Origin: Alphaproteobacteria bacterium
GTDB lineage: Bacteria; Pseudomonadota; Alphaproteobacteria; Rhizobiales; Rhizobiaceae
Length of the DNA stretch: 64,000 nucleotides
Assembly: GCA_018823835.1 (NCBI GenBank)
Contig: JAHJHT010000003.1
Location: 1-64,000, forward strand
Direction of reading: 5' to 3'
Of this stretch, positions 42,269 to 50,686 are shown piece after piece; within the stretch, counting starts at the first letter, position 1, and every line of letters begins with the position of its first letter. The position numbers were made by a program, and so were the translations under genes. Below the pieces are notes generated by a model. It did not search any database. It was not told the origin of the DNA and was given only the letters and a program-made list of their open reading frames with translations.

Positions 42269-42844
42269 ATGTCCAACGATGTGATTGTATTTGGGGTCGG
42301 ACATAGTGGAACGTCGTTGCTAACAAAAATGTTGCATACGCTGGGTTGGAAGGCCAACGATGCCGACGAGAGCTTTGTTGAGAGCGAAGGCTTGAGGGCA
42401 ATCAATCGAGATATTATCGCCAATGGCTATAGCCCGGATCATAGCGAATCGCAGATTAAATTTATTGCATCGTTGGGTCGCCCGTTTGCATTGAAGGATC
42501 CGCGCCTTGTAGAGACGCTTCCGCATTGGATTGCCTCTTTTGAGGCTGCCGGACTGCAACCGACCCTCTTGATGATTGAGCGCGATAGGGATGCGCTCGC
42601 GCAAAGCTATCTGGATCGAAAAGAGATGGTTGGAACACAACCCGGAACTCGTCAAAAAACACTATCCGAGTTAATCGAACTGGCTTCGCGAGCCTTCGCA
42701 CGATGGCCGCACTCGAAGATGGTGATTCAGTACGAAAATTTGGTGCAAGCCGCGTTGCTCGTAAAGGAGAACCGCTCAATGAGGCGATCCGGCGGGCTGT
42801 GGCTAGACGATCAATCTCAGATTGCTTCTTCCGAAGTTTCCTGA
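42269..42844 (+). CDS. Sulfotransferase-like P-loop protein, short
   Basis: The 191-residue product begins with IVFGVGHSGTSLLTKMLHTLGW, which matches the 5'-phosphosulfate-binding loop of PAPS-dependent sulfotransferases, and has KDPRLVETLPHW and LLMIERDRDALAQSYL, the regions that bind the 3'-phosphate in this family. It is shorter than most sulfotransferases, ends in an unusual Arg/Ser-rich tail, and stops three bases from the stop of the convergent gene, so a C-terminal truncation or frameshift is possible. It lies in AT-richer DNA. A sugar or lipid acceptor is inferred from context. Confidence 0.7.
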   Translation: MSNDVIVFGVGHSGTSLLTKMLHTLGWKANDADESFVESEGLRAINRDIIANGYSPDHSESQIKFIASLGRPFALKDPRLVETLPHWIASFEAAGLQPTLLMIERDRDALAQSYLDRKEMVGTQPGTRQKTLSELIELASRAFARWPHSKMVIQYENLVQAALLVKENRSMRRSGGLWLDDQSQIASSEVS

Positions 42845-42846
42845 CC

Positions 42847-44817
42847 TCAGCGCCATATGACGGTGGGATCCTCCAGTACTCTTGCAAGTAACCTCGGATT
42901 CTTCACAACATTTTTCAGACGGCGCAACGACTTGACCAGAAGTGATCGATCTGTCTGAGACGCTTCAGAATGCGAAGTCGGCTGAGCCCGTTTCGCCTCT
43001 CGGATCGCGAACAAGCGACGAGATTCAGAAATATTCCACGTCAAAGCCATTTCAAGCTGTGCAGGCTGCACCATAAACGTGGATGCGTTGATTGCGAACG
43101 TTTCGTAAGCGAACGCTTCCATTTTAGAGACTTGATCTTCGGTGGTGCAGGGTAGCCACCCTGCCAATCTCAAGGCAGTGTCCTTTTCTTCCCTAGAAAG
43201 TTTGCGCTCCATTAGTGACTCAAACTGGGCAATTATGGTGGACTTGCCTACTTCCCGCTGCCTACTACCATGGCACGACGTGATCTGCTGATCGTGAGTT
43301 CGATAGTAGACCATTGGCTCGAATTTGAGCTTTCCGATTCGCCCATGCCTGAGTTGTTTGGTCAGCCAGTCGTAGTCGATCCCCGCGACCAGTTGAGTGT
43401 TGAACTCACTGGTGAAGCCGCTACTGCGCAATGCAAAAGCAGGGAATGGCGCAGGCATGCCGAATAGTGCCCTCACGCACATGGACCAGACGGCTGTTAG
43501 TGACGGGCGTCCTAGCCGTACGTATTGACTATCCGTGAAAATAAGGAAGCCGAGATAGTCGAGCGCCGGATCTTCAACGAATGCTTTCTTCGTCTCGGCT
43601 AGCCTGTGTGGCAGCGAAATGTCGTCAATATCTGCGATCAGAATAATTTCGCTGTCACAATGCTTGATTCCGGTATTCAACGCCGCAGCGCGACCGTGTC
43701 CAACGCTCTCTACGATCCTTAGTCGGTCGTCGCCGTGCCATGCACGTTCAATTGCTTCGCGGCTACCATCGTCTGAATGGTCATCCACTACGACCACAGT
43801 GAAGTTCGGATCTGTCTGGCGGGTGAGGCTTCTGCGGTGGTCTTCAACGAACTGAGATCCGTTTTTGACAGTCGTCAAGAAGCATGCGGAGATGGGCCGA
43901 TCCTGCGAGGCAGGCTGGTGTCCATTGGACGATGCATAAACCGCTGTTTGAAATGTGTCCTTGTTGACGCTGTTAAACGCTCTGACTGCGACACCTAGAT
44001 CGACGCCGCGATGGAGAAGATATCGTTTGGATTTCTCTTGCCGCTCTCTCTTGGCCTCTAGCCCGCTTGGGTCAGGGGCGAAGTCGTGCTGGAGCAATGC
44101 GCTGGGCTCGTAGCGGAAGGCGTTGTGTCCATAGATTGGGACCAATCTGTAAGTGAGGTCAATTCCTTCATGGCCAGCCAAGAGGACATTAAACCCTTGC
44201 GCTTCAAGGAACGGTCCCTTTTTCCAAGCTGACATTCCCTCAAGATCGATGAAACGCGGGATTGGCCTTTCTGCTGGCTTGTAATGCCCAGGCAAACTTT
44301 GACCCTCGAAGGGGGCTGCCTGGCCTCGTACTGCGACCAGCCGAGAGTCGACGAAGGGGGCCACCAGATTGCGAATTGACTCTGAGGTGGTCAGGCCATC
44401 GTCATCGACAAATACTATGATGTCGCTTTGCGCCACTCGGACGCCAAGATTGCGGCCTCCCGAGCAACCGAAATTAAAGCCTACTTCCACGAGAACAAAG
44501 TCTGAAAAATGTTCATTGAGTATCGCGGCGAGACCATTGTGATCGTTCGATACAAACACAAACTCGGCTTCTGGTAATTGCTTGGAAGCTTCCGCCAGTG
44601 AGCGGATCCCCTCCATGAAGCGTTCTGTGGTCCTGTGACTGACAACCACGACCGAAAATGTGCTAGTTCGCGCCGACCCAACTCTGCGAATCAGGCAAGC
44701 ACGCTCAGCGCGATCGACGACTCCAAGAGCAATGGAATCCGCCTGCTCAAAATCTTCAATAGAGAACGCCTGCAATGCCGCAAAATATTCAGCCGCGACC
44801 TGTTCGGAAGTAGTCAC
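42847..44817 (-). CDS. Two-domain GT2 glycosyltransferase
   Basis: The 656-residue protein carries a short N-terminal helical part and two family 2 glycosyltransferase domains. The first (about 54-260) has TFSVVVVSHRTTERF, NFGCSGGRNLGVRVAQSDIIVFVDDDG, and the second (about 308-530) has FTVVVVDDHSDDGSREAIE, LNTGIKHCDSEIILIADIDDIS. The C-terminal 100 residues are helical and basic. The start is a GTG at 44817 preceded by AAGGA. The two active-site sets suggest transfer of two different sugars or a repeat. The gene is in the AT-richer block. Confidence 0.85.
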   Translation of the reverse strand: MTTSEQVAAEYFAALQAFSIEDFEQADSIALGVVDRAERACLIRRVGSARTSTFSVVVVSHRTTERFMEGIRSLAEASKQLPEAEFVFVSNDHNGLAAILNEHFSDFVLVEVGFNFGCSGGRNLGVRVAQSDIIVFVDDDGLTTSESIRNLVAPFVDSRLVAVRGQAAPFEGQSLPGHYKPAERPIPRFIDLEGMSAWKKGPFLEAQGFNVLLAGHEGIDLTYRLVPIYGHNAFRYEPSALLQHDFAPDPSGLEAKRERQEKSKRYLLHRGVDLGVAVRAFNSVNKDTFQTAVYASSNGHQPASQDRPISACFLTTVKNGSQFVEDHRRSLTRQTDPNFTVVVVDDHSDDGSREAIERAWHGDDRLRIVESVGHGRAAALNTGIKHCDSEIILIADIDDISLPHRLAETKKAFVEDPALDYLGFLIFTDSQYVRLGRPSLTAVWSMCVRALFGMPAPFPAFALRSSGFTSEFNTQLVAGIDYDWLTKQLRHGRIGKLKFEPMVYYRTHDQQITSCHGSRQREVGKSTIIAQFESLMERKLSREEKDTALRLAGWLPCTTEDQVSKMEAFAYETFAINASTFMVQPAQLEMALTWNISESRRLFAIREAKRAQPTSHSEASQTDRSLLVKSLRRLKNVVKNPRLLARVLEDPTVIWR

Positions 44818-44925
44818 CTTCAGTCCTTTTCTAGTTAGCGCGTTTGATCACAGCGAAGTAGTTTTTGCAATAACGAAGGCGCCGCATAACGAGGATGTCT
44901 CTTAATTGCCGTGGAGTAAGATGGA

Positions 44926-45651
44926 ATGGTTATCCCAGTCAGCTGTGTCATTTGTGATTCAAGCGCCTTTAGGGAGGCACCGAATCGACCATATGCGTTT
45001 TGCAAATCCTGCGGGGCGGCCGAAAGGACGCGCTACCTGTGGCTCTACCTCAATCACGAAAAGCCACTCAGGAACGGGATGGTCGTGCTTCACTGCGCTC
45101 CAGAAAAGGCAGTTTCCGCGAAGCTAAAAGCAACTATTGGACCGGGCTACCGCCCGGCGGATTTTGAGCCAAACCGCTACGAAACGACGTCCGTGGAAGT
45201 TGAGAAATTTGATCTAACTGATCTATCTGGCGTTGCGGATGGAGAGTTCGATGCTGTTATGCATTTACACGTGCTGGAACATCTCTACGCACCGCTCGAT
45301 TCAATATTTCGTGAGACAATGAGGGTCATCAGGCCGGGGGGGCGCTTTATCTTTGGCCTCCCAATTTCATCGGGCATATCGTTTGAGAACATTTGGCCCG
45401 ATGCGACGCCGGAGGAGCGGCTGAAGCTATTCGGTCAACACGACCACGTGAGGCTCGTTGGGCGTGATGACTTTCCTCGTTTTCTGGCACGTGTGCTTGC
45501 TCCATTTTCCGATCAGACCGACTTCCGTGTTGATCCTGCCAAAATTGCAGACGCGGACACCTTCTTCCGTAAGACCGGGATCACGGTGGCTCGTGCAGCG
45601 GGATACACCGGCGATACGATTTTTGATGTGAGAAAGACGATAGCAGTCTAG
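44926..45651 (+). CDS. SAM-dependent methyltransferase with N-terminal zinc ribbon
   Basis: The 241-residue protein starts with CVIC...CKSC, a four-cysteine zinc-ribbon-like element (Cys7 and Cys10, then about 28 and 31), then a methyltransferase fold: VVLHCAPEKAVSAKL, FDAVMHLHVLEHLYAPLDSIFRE and MRVIRPGGRFIFGLPI. Such proteins are frequent in polysaccharide loci and probably methylate a sugar or lipid carrier; substrate is unknown. It is divergent from the two-domain GT2 gene and ends four bases before the DUF2793 gene stop. Confidence 0.8.
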   Translation: MVIPVSCVICDSSAFREAPNRPYAFCKSCGAAERTRYLWLYLNHEKPLRNGMVVLHCAPEKAVSAKLKATIGPGYRPADFEPNRYETTSVEVEKFDLTDLSGVADGEFDAVMHLHVLEHLYAPLDSIFRETMRVIRPGGRFIFGLPISSGISFENIWPDATPEERLKLFGQHDHVRLVGRDDFPRFLARVLAPFSDQTDFRVDPAKIADADTFFRKTGITVARAAGYTGDTIFDVRKTIAV

Positions 45652-45654
45652 CCA

Positions 45655-47109
45655 TCACCCATACTGGCCGCCGGTTGCCGTTGTGCCGGCAATGCTCCCC
45701 GGGTAGTGGCTCGCGCCGGCGCCGCCCGTGTAGATGACGGCATTGGTCTGCGCCTCGTAGCGCTTGCCGGTGACCGTGCCGCCGGTGAAGGTGCTCGCAT
45801 TGGTCGAGATCAGCGCGCCGCGGTCCGCAAAGGCGAAGGCGCTCGAAAAATTCAGCGTTCCCGACAGGGTGACGGTCCTGTTGAAGCAGTTGATGAAGCC
45901 GTTCGGCGAGGCGTAGAAGTGGCGCGGGCTGGCCGCGTTGATGGCATAATCGGCGTTGACGTTGATGGTGCTGCCCGGACCGTTGGTGCGCATGTGCGCC
46001 TGCGAGGACGCGGCGCCGAAGACGATGGCTGCGCCGATGCCGACCGTTGCCCCGGCGGAGCAGTTGATGCCGAGCAGGGTGCCGTTCAGCGACAGTCCCG
46101 CCAGGTTGAGGGAAACGCCGGCGCCGCTGGCCGAAACCGAGGTTGCGCCCGCGATGACGCAGCTGGCCGGCGTCGACAGGTTGCCCCGGAGCGTGAGGGG
46201 CTTGTTGTTCAGCATCGGCGTGGCGATCGACGGGCCGACCGTCCAGGTCCCGTCCTGCAGCTGGATGGTGACGTTGTAGGTCGAGGGGTCGATGGCCACG
46301 GCAGCCGCAACGGCTTTCGCAATCGTCAGGAATGCCCCGCCGGCGCTGTCGGCCAGGCCGTCATTGCTGTCGGAGCCGTCGGCCCGGACGTAATAGGTGC
46401 GGTCCGCGGCCAGGACCTCGCGAACGTGCCTCCTGGTCACGACCTGCTCGGGATGGACGAGCGGGAGTGCGGTGGGCAGGAGGACGCGTCCCGTCGCAGC
46501 CTCGGCGCGCAATGCCTCGACCCAGGCGGAACCGTCCGCCGAGACCTTGACGCTCCAGTCGTCATTGCCGGCGAGGCCGAACTCGGCACGGCCGGAATAG
46601 CCGGTCTGGAAGAGCACGGAGGCGGTGTCGCCGGGCGCTGCCTTGTTGACCTTCAGCCGGTGGTCGCCGGATTCCTGGTCGAACAGCGAGGCGGGGCTCC
46701 TGACGGCCAGCCGGTTCGTGTCGTCGGCGGTGGTGTTGACGCCGACGCGCGGCGCCGGGTTGAGGCTGTGCACCGCCGCGTCGATCCAGGCCGCACCATC
46801 GAAGGCAACCAGGCGCGCCTCGTCGGCGACGAAGGCCAGCCAGCCGGGGCGCGGCGCGAGGAAGACCCAGGCGCCGTCCTGCCAGGCGGCGACCTGCCCC
46901 TCACGCGCGGTCCATGCGCCGCTGGCGGCTGCCGCGACGATATAGCGGTCGCCGTCCGAGGGAGAGATCGGCGGCGACGCGAGGTGGCGGTCGAGCACGG
47001 CGAGTTGCACCAGCGCGTCGAGCGTCCTGATCGCTTCGTTGTGGGTAACATGTTTCTGCGCCTGCGAAGGCATTATGTAAGGAAGGCTAAGGTTTTCGGA
47101 CTGGTCCAT
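45655..47109 (-). CDS. DUF2793 / beta-helix fibre-like protein
   Basis: The 484-residue protein has an N-terminal DUF2793 domain (LPYIMPSQAQKHVTHNEAIRTLDALVQLAVL, DGDRYIVAAAASGAWTAREGQVAAWQDGAWVFLAPRPGW), a linker, and a C-terminal region that begins YYVRADGSDSNDGLADS and continues as beta-strand repeats, resembling a right-handed beta-helix. DUF2793 occurs in alphaproteobacterial phage and gene-transfer-agent fibre-type proteins, from memory. No signal peptide is seen. The ATG at 47109 has a better ribosome-binding site (GGGGAA) than an upstream TTG at 47127. It is the only phage-like gene in the locus. Confidence 0.8.
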   Translation of the reverse strand: MDQSENLSLPYIMPSQAQKHVTHNEAIRTLDALVQLAVLDRHLASPPISPSDGDRYIVAAAASGAWTAREGQVAAWQDGAWVFLAPRPGWLAFVADEARLVAFDGAAWIDAAVHSLNPAPRVGVNTTADDTNRLAVRSPASLFDQESGDHRLKVNKAAPGDTASVLFQTGYSGRAEFGLAGNDDWSVKVSADGSAWVEALRAEAATGRVLLPTALPLVHPEQVVTRRHVREVLAADRTYYVRADGSDSNDGLADSAGGAFLTIAKAVAAAVAIDPSTYNVTIQLQDGTWTVGPSIATPMLNNKPLTLRGNLSTPASCVIAGATSVSASGAGVSLNLAGLSLNGTLLGINCSAGATVGIGAAIVFGAASSQAHMRTNGPGSTINVNADYAINAASPRHFYASPNGFINCFNRTVTLSGTLNFSSAFAFADRGALISTNASTFTGGTVTGKRYEAQTNAVIYTGGAGASHYPGSIAGTTATGGQYG

Positions 47110-47302
47110 CTGGCGTTCCCCGATCAAAGAGGAGCCATTCTATTGCTGCAGGTCGGGGCGTGGATAAAATGGGTCGCTCTGGCACTGGACAGCCTGGGAA
47201 AGCAGGAGCAAAACGGAACTTGATTTATTTGCGACAACAGACTCAATTGAAGTCAGGTAACTGAATCTCTGTTCTGAAAAAACTGACTTTACGGCAGTAT
47301 AG

Positions 47303-49219
47303 ATGTATCTAAGGCGGCTTGTGCATAATTTCATTGCGTTACCCCGAAGCAGAAAGAAATTTATTTTCGTTTGCTTCGACGTGGCGCTCTTGCTGATTCT
47401 TCAGTGGGCAAGTTTCTCGCTCAGATTGAAGGTGTTCTTCGTCCCGAATTTCTCCCAGGCAATCCTGATGATCGCTGCGCCGGCCATCGCGCTGCCGGTC
47501 TTCATCCGCATGGGGCTTTACCGATCGGTGCTGCGCTACCTGCCCGAGCGGGCGATCTGGACCATCCTTCAGGCGGCCTCCATCGCCGCGCTGGGCTGGG
47601 TTGGACTGGTCTTCCTGACCAGCATGACGGGCCATGGCGGGGCGGGCGTGCCGCGCTCCACGGCGGTCATCTACTGGCTGCTCAGCGCGTTCTTCCTGGT
47701 GGGCAGCCGCTTTGGCATGAAGTGGCTCCTGCGCGACAAGCCGGGCTCCCGGGCCGATACCAAGCGCACGCTGATCTACGGCACGGGCCGCTCGGCTCTG
47801 CAATTGACCAGGGCGCTCACCACCGCCCACGAACGAACCGTCTTCGGCTTCATCAGCGACGACGCCAGCCTGCAGGGCATGGATATCCTCGGCATCAGGG
47901 TCTATCCGCTGCAGGGAATCCCGGCGGTCATCGCCAATTTCGGCATAGACGAGATCATCGTCACGACGCCCTCGATCAGCAGTGCGGCGCATCGCGATCT
48001 GGTCCAGAAGCTGTCCGATCTGCCGGTCAGGCTCCGGATCCTGCCAGCCATCGCCGATCTCGCCGACGGCAAGTATTCGATGCGCGACGTGCGTGACATC
48101 GACATCGATGACCTGTTGCGCCGCTCGCCGGTGCCGGCCGACCCTGAGCTGATGCGCGGTGTCATCGAGGGGCGCGTCATCCTGATCACGGGGGCGGCTG
48201 GTTCGATTGGCTCGGCGCTCAGCAGGACGGTCGCCAAGCTCAACCCGCAGAAACTGATTCTGATGGATTTCAACGAGTACGGGCTCTACGAGATCGGCCG
48301 CGAGATCGCCAAGAACGCCGGCTTCCCGGTGCTGCGCGTGCTGGGGTCGGTGACCAACCCGGAACTGGCGCGGCGCACGCTAAGGCAGCACCGCGTCGAG
48401 ACCGTGTATCACTGCGCCGCCTTCAAGCACGTGCCGATCGTCGAGACAAACTGCATCGAGGGCGTGCGCAACAACGTGCTCGGCACCTGGACCATCGCCG
48501 AAGCGGCGCATGAGTGCGGGGTCAAGACATTCGTCCTGATCTCCTCCGACAAGGCGGTGCGGCCGGCAAACGTCATGGGCGCGACGAAGCGCTGGGCCGA
48601 GCTCATCATCCGGCACTTTGCGGCGCTTTCCGATACTGAAACGGGAGTCAATTTCTCCACCGTGCGCTTCGGCAACGTGATCGGATCGAGCGGCTCCGTA
48701 GTGCCGCTCTTCAAGGAGCAGATCGCTGCCGGCGGCCCGGTGACGCTGACCCATGAGGAGATGACCCGCTACTTCATGTCGGTGCGCGAGGCCGCCGAAC
48801 TGATCATCCAGGCCAGCGCCTTGTCGAAGGCCGGTGATGTGCTGCTGCTTGAGATGGGCGATGCGGTGCGGATCCGCGATCTCGCGCAGGACATGATCAT
48901 GCTGGCCGGCCTTACTGTTCGCAGCGACGAGAACCCCGACGGCGACATCGAGATACTGACCATCGGCGCGCGCGAGGGCGAGAAGCTGCACGAGGAACTC
49001 GTCTACGAGCCGTCCGGCATCCAGCGGACAAGGCATCCGAAGATTTTGCGGGCCAGGCGCTTCAACGGCGTGACGACGGAGGTTCCAGGCCATCTGTCGG
49101 CGATGTTCGACAGGGTCGAGGCCGGCGACGAAGTCGCGGTGCGGCAGATGCTGTTCGATTTTCCGACCCATCGCGAGGAGCACGCGCAGGAGCGGGAGCT
49201 CAGGGCCGCCGAGGTCTGA
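47303..49219 (+). CDS. Membrane NDP-sugar 4,6-dehydratase, WbpM/CapD type
   Basis: The 638-residue protein has four N-terminal membrane helices (within residues 17-140), a CoA-binding-like Rossmann domain (about 150-260), and a C-terminal SDR domain starting with GAAGSIGSALSRTVA near 297. The active-site motif is SSDKAVRPANVMGATKRW near 413, where the family has Met-Lys in place of Tyr-Lys. Relatives make UDP-4-keto-6-deoxy sugars used for diacetamido or quinovosamine sugars. It opens a plus-strand series with the GT2 and phosphoglycosyl transferase genes. Confidence 0.94.
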   Translation: MYLRRLVHNFIALPRSRKKFIFVCFDVALLLILQWASFSLRLKVFFVPNFSQAILMIAAPAIALPVFIRMGLYRSVLRYLPERAIWTILQAASIAALGWVGLVFLTSMTGHGGAGVPRSTAVIYWLLSAFFLVGSRFGMKWLLRDKPGSRADTKRTLIYGTGRSALQLTRALTTAHERTVFGFISDDASLQGMDILGIRVYPLQGIPAVIANFGIDEIIVTTPSISSAAHRDLVQKLSDLPVRLRILPAIADLADGKYSMRDVRDIDIDDLLRRSPVPADPELMRGVIEGRVILITGAAGSIGSALSRTVAKLNPQKLILMDFNEYGLYEIGREIAKNAGFPVLRVLGSVTNPELARRTLRQHRVETVYHCAAFKHVPIVETNCIEGVRNNVLGTWTIAEAAHECGVKTFVLISSDKAVRPANVMGATKRWAELIIRHFAALSDTETGVNFSTVRFGNVIGSSGSVVPLFKEQIAAGGPVTLTHEEMTRYFMSVREAAELIIQASALSKAGDVLLLEMGDAVRIRDLAQDMIMLAGLTVRSDENPDGDIEILTIGAREGEKLHEELVYEPSGIQRTRHPKILRARRFNGVTTEVPGHLSAMFDRVEAGDEVAVRQMLFDFPTHREEHAQERELRAAEV

Positions 49220-49221
49220 GA

Positions 49222-50151
49222 TTGGGAAGTTCCGGCAGCATCGCGATCCTGTTGGCGACCAGAAACGGCGCTGCTTTTCTCGACGAGCAGCTCGTTTCTC
49301 TGGCCGCCCAGAAGGCAGGTGTCATCGACGTCTGGGTCTCCGACGACGGCTCGACGGATGACACGCTAGCCATTCTCGCCGCCTGGAAAGAGCGTTGGCG
49401 CAGGGGCAGATTTGAGGTTCTCAAGGGGCCGGAGAAGGGGTTTTCGGAAAACTTCAGGTCGCTTGTGACCAACCGCGCGATCGAAGCGGACTATTACGCC
49501 TTCTGCGACCAGGACGACATCTGGGACGACGACAAGCTGGAGAAGGCTACCGGCTGGATCGAGGCGCAGGCGAAAGACATGCCGCTGCTCTATTGTTCGA
49601 GAACGATGAACGTGTCGCAGAGCGGCGTGCCCCTTGGACCCTCGCCGCTTTTCGCGCGACGGCCCTCCTTCCGCAACGCGTTGGTACAGAGCATCGCCGG
49701 CGGCAACACCATGGTGATGAACCGGCGGGCCCGGAGCGTTCTTGCCGAAGCCTCGGAACGCACCGGCTTCGTCAGCCATGACTGGTGGGCCTACCAGATC
49801 GTCACCGGTGTCGGCGGGGTGGTCAAATACTGCCCGGAGCCGAGCGTGCGCTACCGCCAGCACGACGGCAACCAGGTCGGCGCGAACACTTCCTGGCGGG
49901 CGCGGCACGTCAGGTTGAAGATGCTCCTGCGCGGCCAGTTTTCGGAATGGACGGCGGCCAATCTGACGAGCCTTGGGCTTTGCCGGGACATGCTGACGCC
50001 GGACGCGCGCGCGGCGCTGGACCTGCTGGCAAAGGTGCATGGCGGGAAAGGACTTTCGCGGCTATACGCCCTCAAACGCTCGGGCGCATACCGGCAGACG
50101 CTGGTCGGCAACATCATGCTGTGGGTCGCCGCCGCCGCAGGGTGGATGTAG
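49222..50151 (+). CDS. GT2 glycosyltransferase, rhamnosyltransferase-like
   Basis: The 309-residue protein has the GT-A core: IAILLATRNGAAFLDEQLVSL, WVSDDGSTDDT with the nucleotide-binding Asps, and the DxD-type FCDQDDIWDDDKL. HDWWAYQIVTGVGG and VRYRQHDGNQVG are typical of rhamnosyltransferase-like GT2 proteins. The start is a TTG two bases after the dehydratase stop; no ATG or GTG fits the frame near the motif. It sits between the dehydratase and the phosphoglycosyl transferase with almost no gap. Confidence 0.88.
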   Translation: MGSSGSIAILLATRNGAAFLDEQLVSLAAQKAGVIDVWVSDDGSTDDTLAILAAWKERWRRGRFEVLKGPEKGFSENFRSLVTNRAIEADYYAFCDQDDIWDDDKLEKATGWIEAQAKDMPLLYCSRTMNVSQSGVPLGPSPLFARRPSFRNALVQSIAGGNTMVMNRRARSVLAEASERTGFVSHDWWAYQIVTGVGGVVKYCPEPSVRYRQHDGNQVGANTSWRARHVRLKMLLRGQFSEWTAANLTSLGLCRDMLTPDARAALDLLAKVHGGKGLSRLYALKRSGAYRQTLVGNIMLWVAAAAGWM

Positions 50152-50153
50152 GC

Positions 50154-50684
50154 ATGAAGCGCTTTCTCGATGTGGCCATTGCGCTGCCGCTTCTCGCGCT
50201 GATGTCTCCGCTGATGCTCCTGGCGGCGCTGTGGATCAGGCTGACTTCGGCGGGCCCGGCGGTGTTTTCCCAGTTGCGCGTCGGCAAGGATCAGGCGCCT
50301 TTCCGCTGCCACAAGCTGCGCACCATGTATGCCGACACGGCGAGCCGGCCGACGCACGAGGTGGCCGTGAATGCCGTGACGCCCTTCGGCAGGCTGCTGC
50401 GACGCTGCAAGTTCGACGAGTTGCCACAGCTCTGGAACGTCATAGAGGGCTCGATGAGCCTGGTTGGCCCGCGTCCATGCCTGCCGATGCAGCACGAACT
50501 GATTGCCCAACGTCAGAGGCTCGGCGTCTTTTCGCTGAGGCCCGGCATTACGGGGCTGGCCCAGGTGCGCGGCATCGACATGTCCACGCCGGCAGCGCTC
50601 GCCGAGGCCGACGCGGAATATCTCGCGAAGCAGTCGCTGTGGCTGGACCTGGGCATCCTGTTTCGGACCCTAATCCGGTTCTAG
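50154..50684 (+). CDS. Small phosphoglycosyl transferase (initiating sugar transferase)
   Basis: Adds the first phosphosugar to undecaprenyl phosphate. The 176-residue protein is a single-domain, monotopic type: MKRFLDVAIALPLLALMSPLMLLAALWI is the reentrant N-terminal segment, and KLRTMY, LLRRCKFDELPQLWNVIEGSMSLVGPRPCLP and LRPGITGLAQVRG are the conserved catalytic and substrate motifs. It resembles PglC/WbpL-partner enzymes more than large WbaP proteins. It directly follows the GT2 gene and is convergent with the ligase-like gene. Confidence 0.94.
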   Translation: MKRFLDVAIALPLLALMSPLMLLAALWIRLTSAGPAVFSQLRVGKDQAPFRCHKLRTMYADTASRPTHEVAVNAVTPFGRLLRRCKFDELPQLWNVIEGSMSLVGPRPCLPMQHELIAQRQRLGVFSLRPGITGLAQVRGIDMSTPAALAEADAEYLAKQSLWLDLGILFRTLIRF

Positions 50685-50686
50685 TC

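Larger units (their letters stand above)
42110..45651. other. AT-richer block, probable horizontally acquired segment
   Basis: Base composition drops clearly here. Single 60-base lines counted by hand gave 45% GC at 42421 and 50% at 43501, against 68% at 34861. Codon usage in the three genes inside follows the shift. Both borders are sharp: the left coincides with the wzm upstream region, the right with the stop of the methyltransferase gene at 45651. No integrase, IS or attachment repeat was seen. Confidence 0.65.

Noticed and set aside
42703-42891. Alternative frame continuing past the sulfotransferase-like stop
   Set aside because: It overlaps the convergent GT2 coding region and shows no clear sulfotransferase C-terminal features; kept only as a possible frameshift hint.
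45706-47223. Long plus-strand frame opposite the DUF2793 gene
   Set aside because: The minus strand has a recognised domain; the plus-strand translation is repetitive Arg/Gly/Ala and lacks a start signal.
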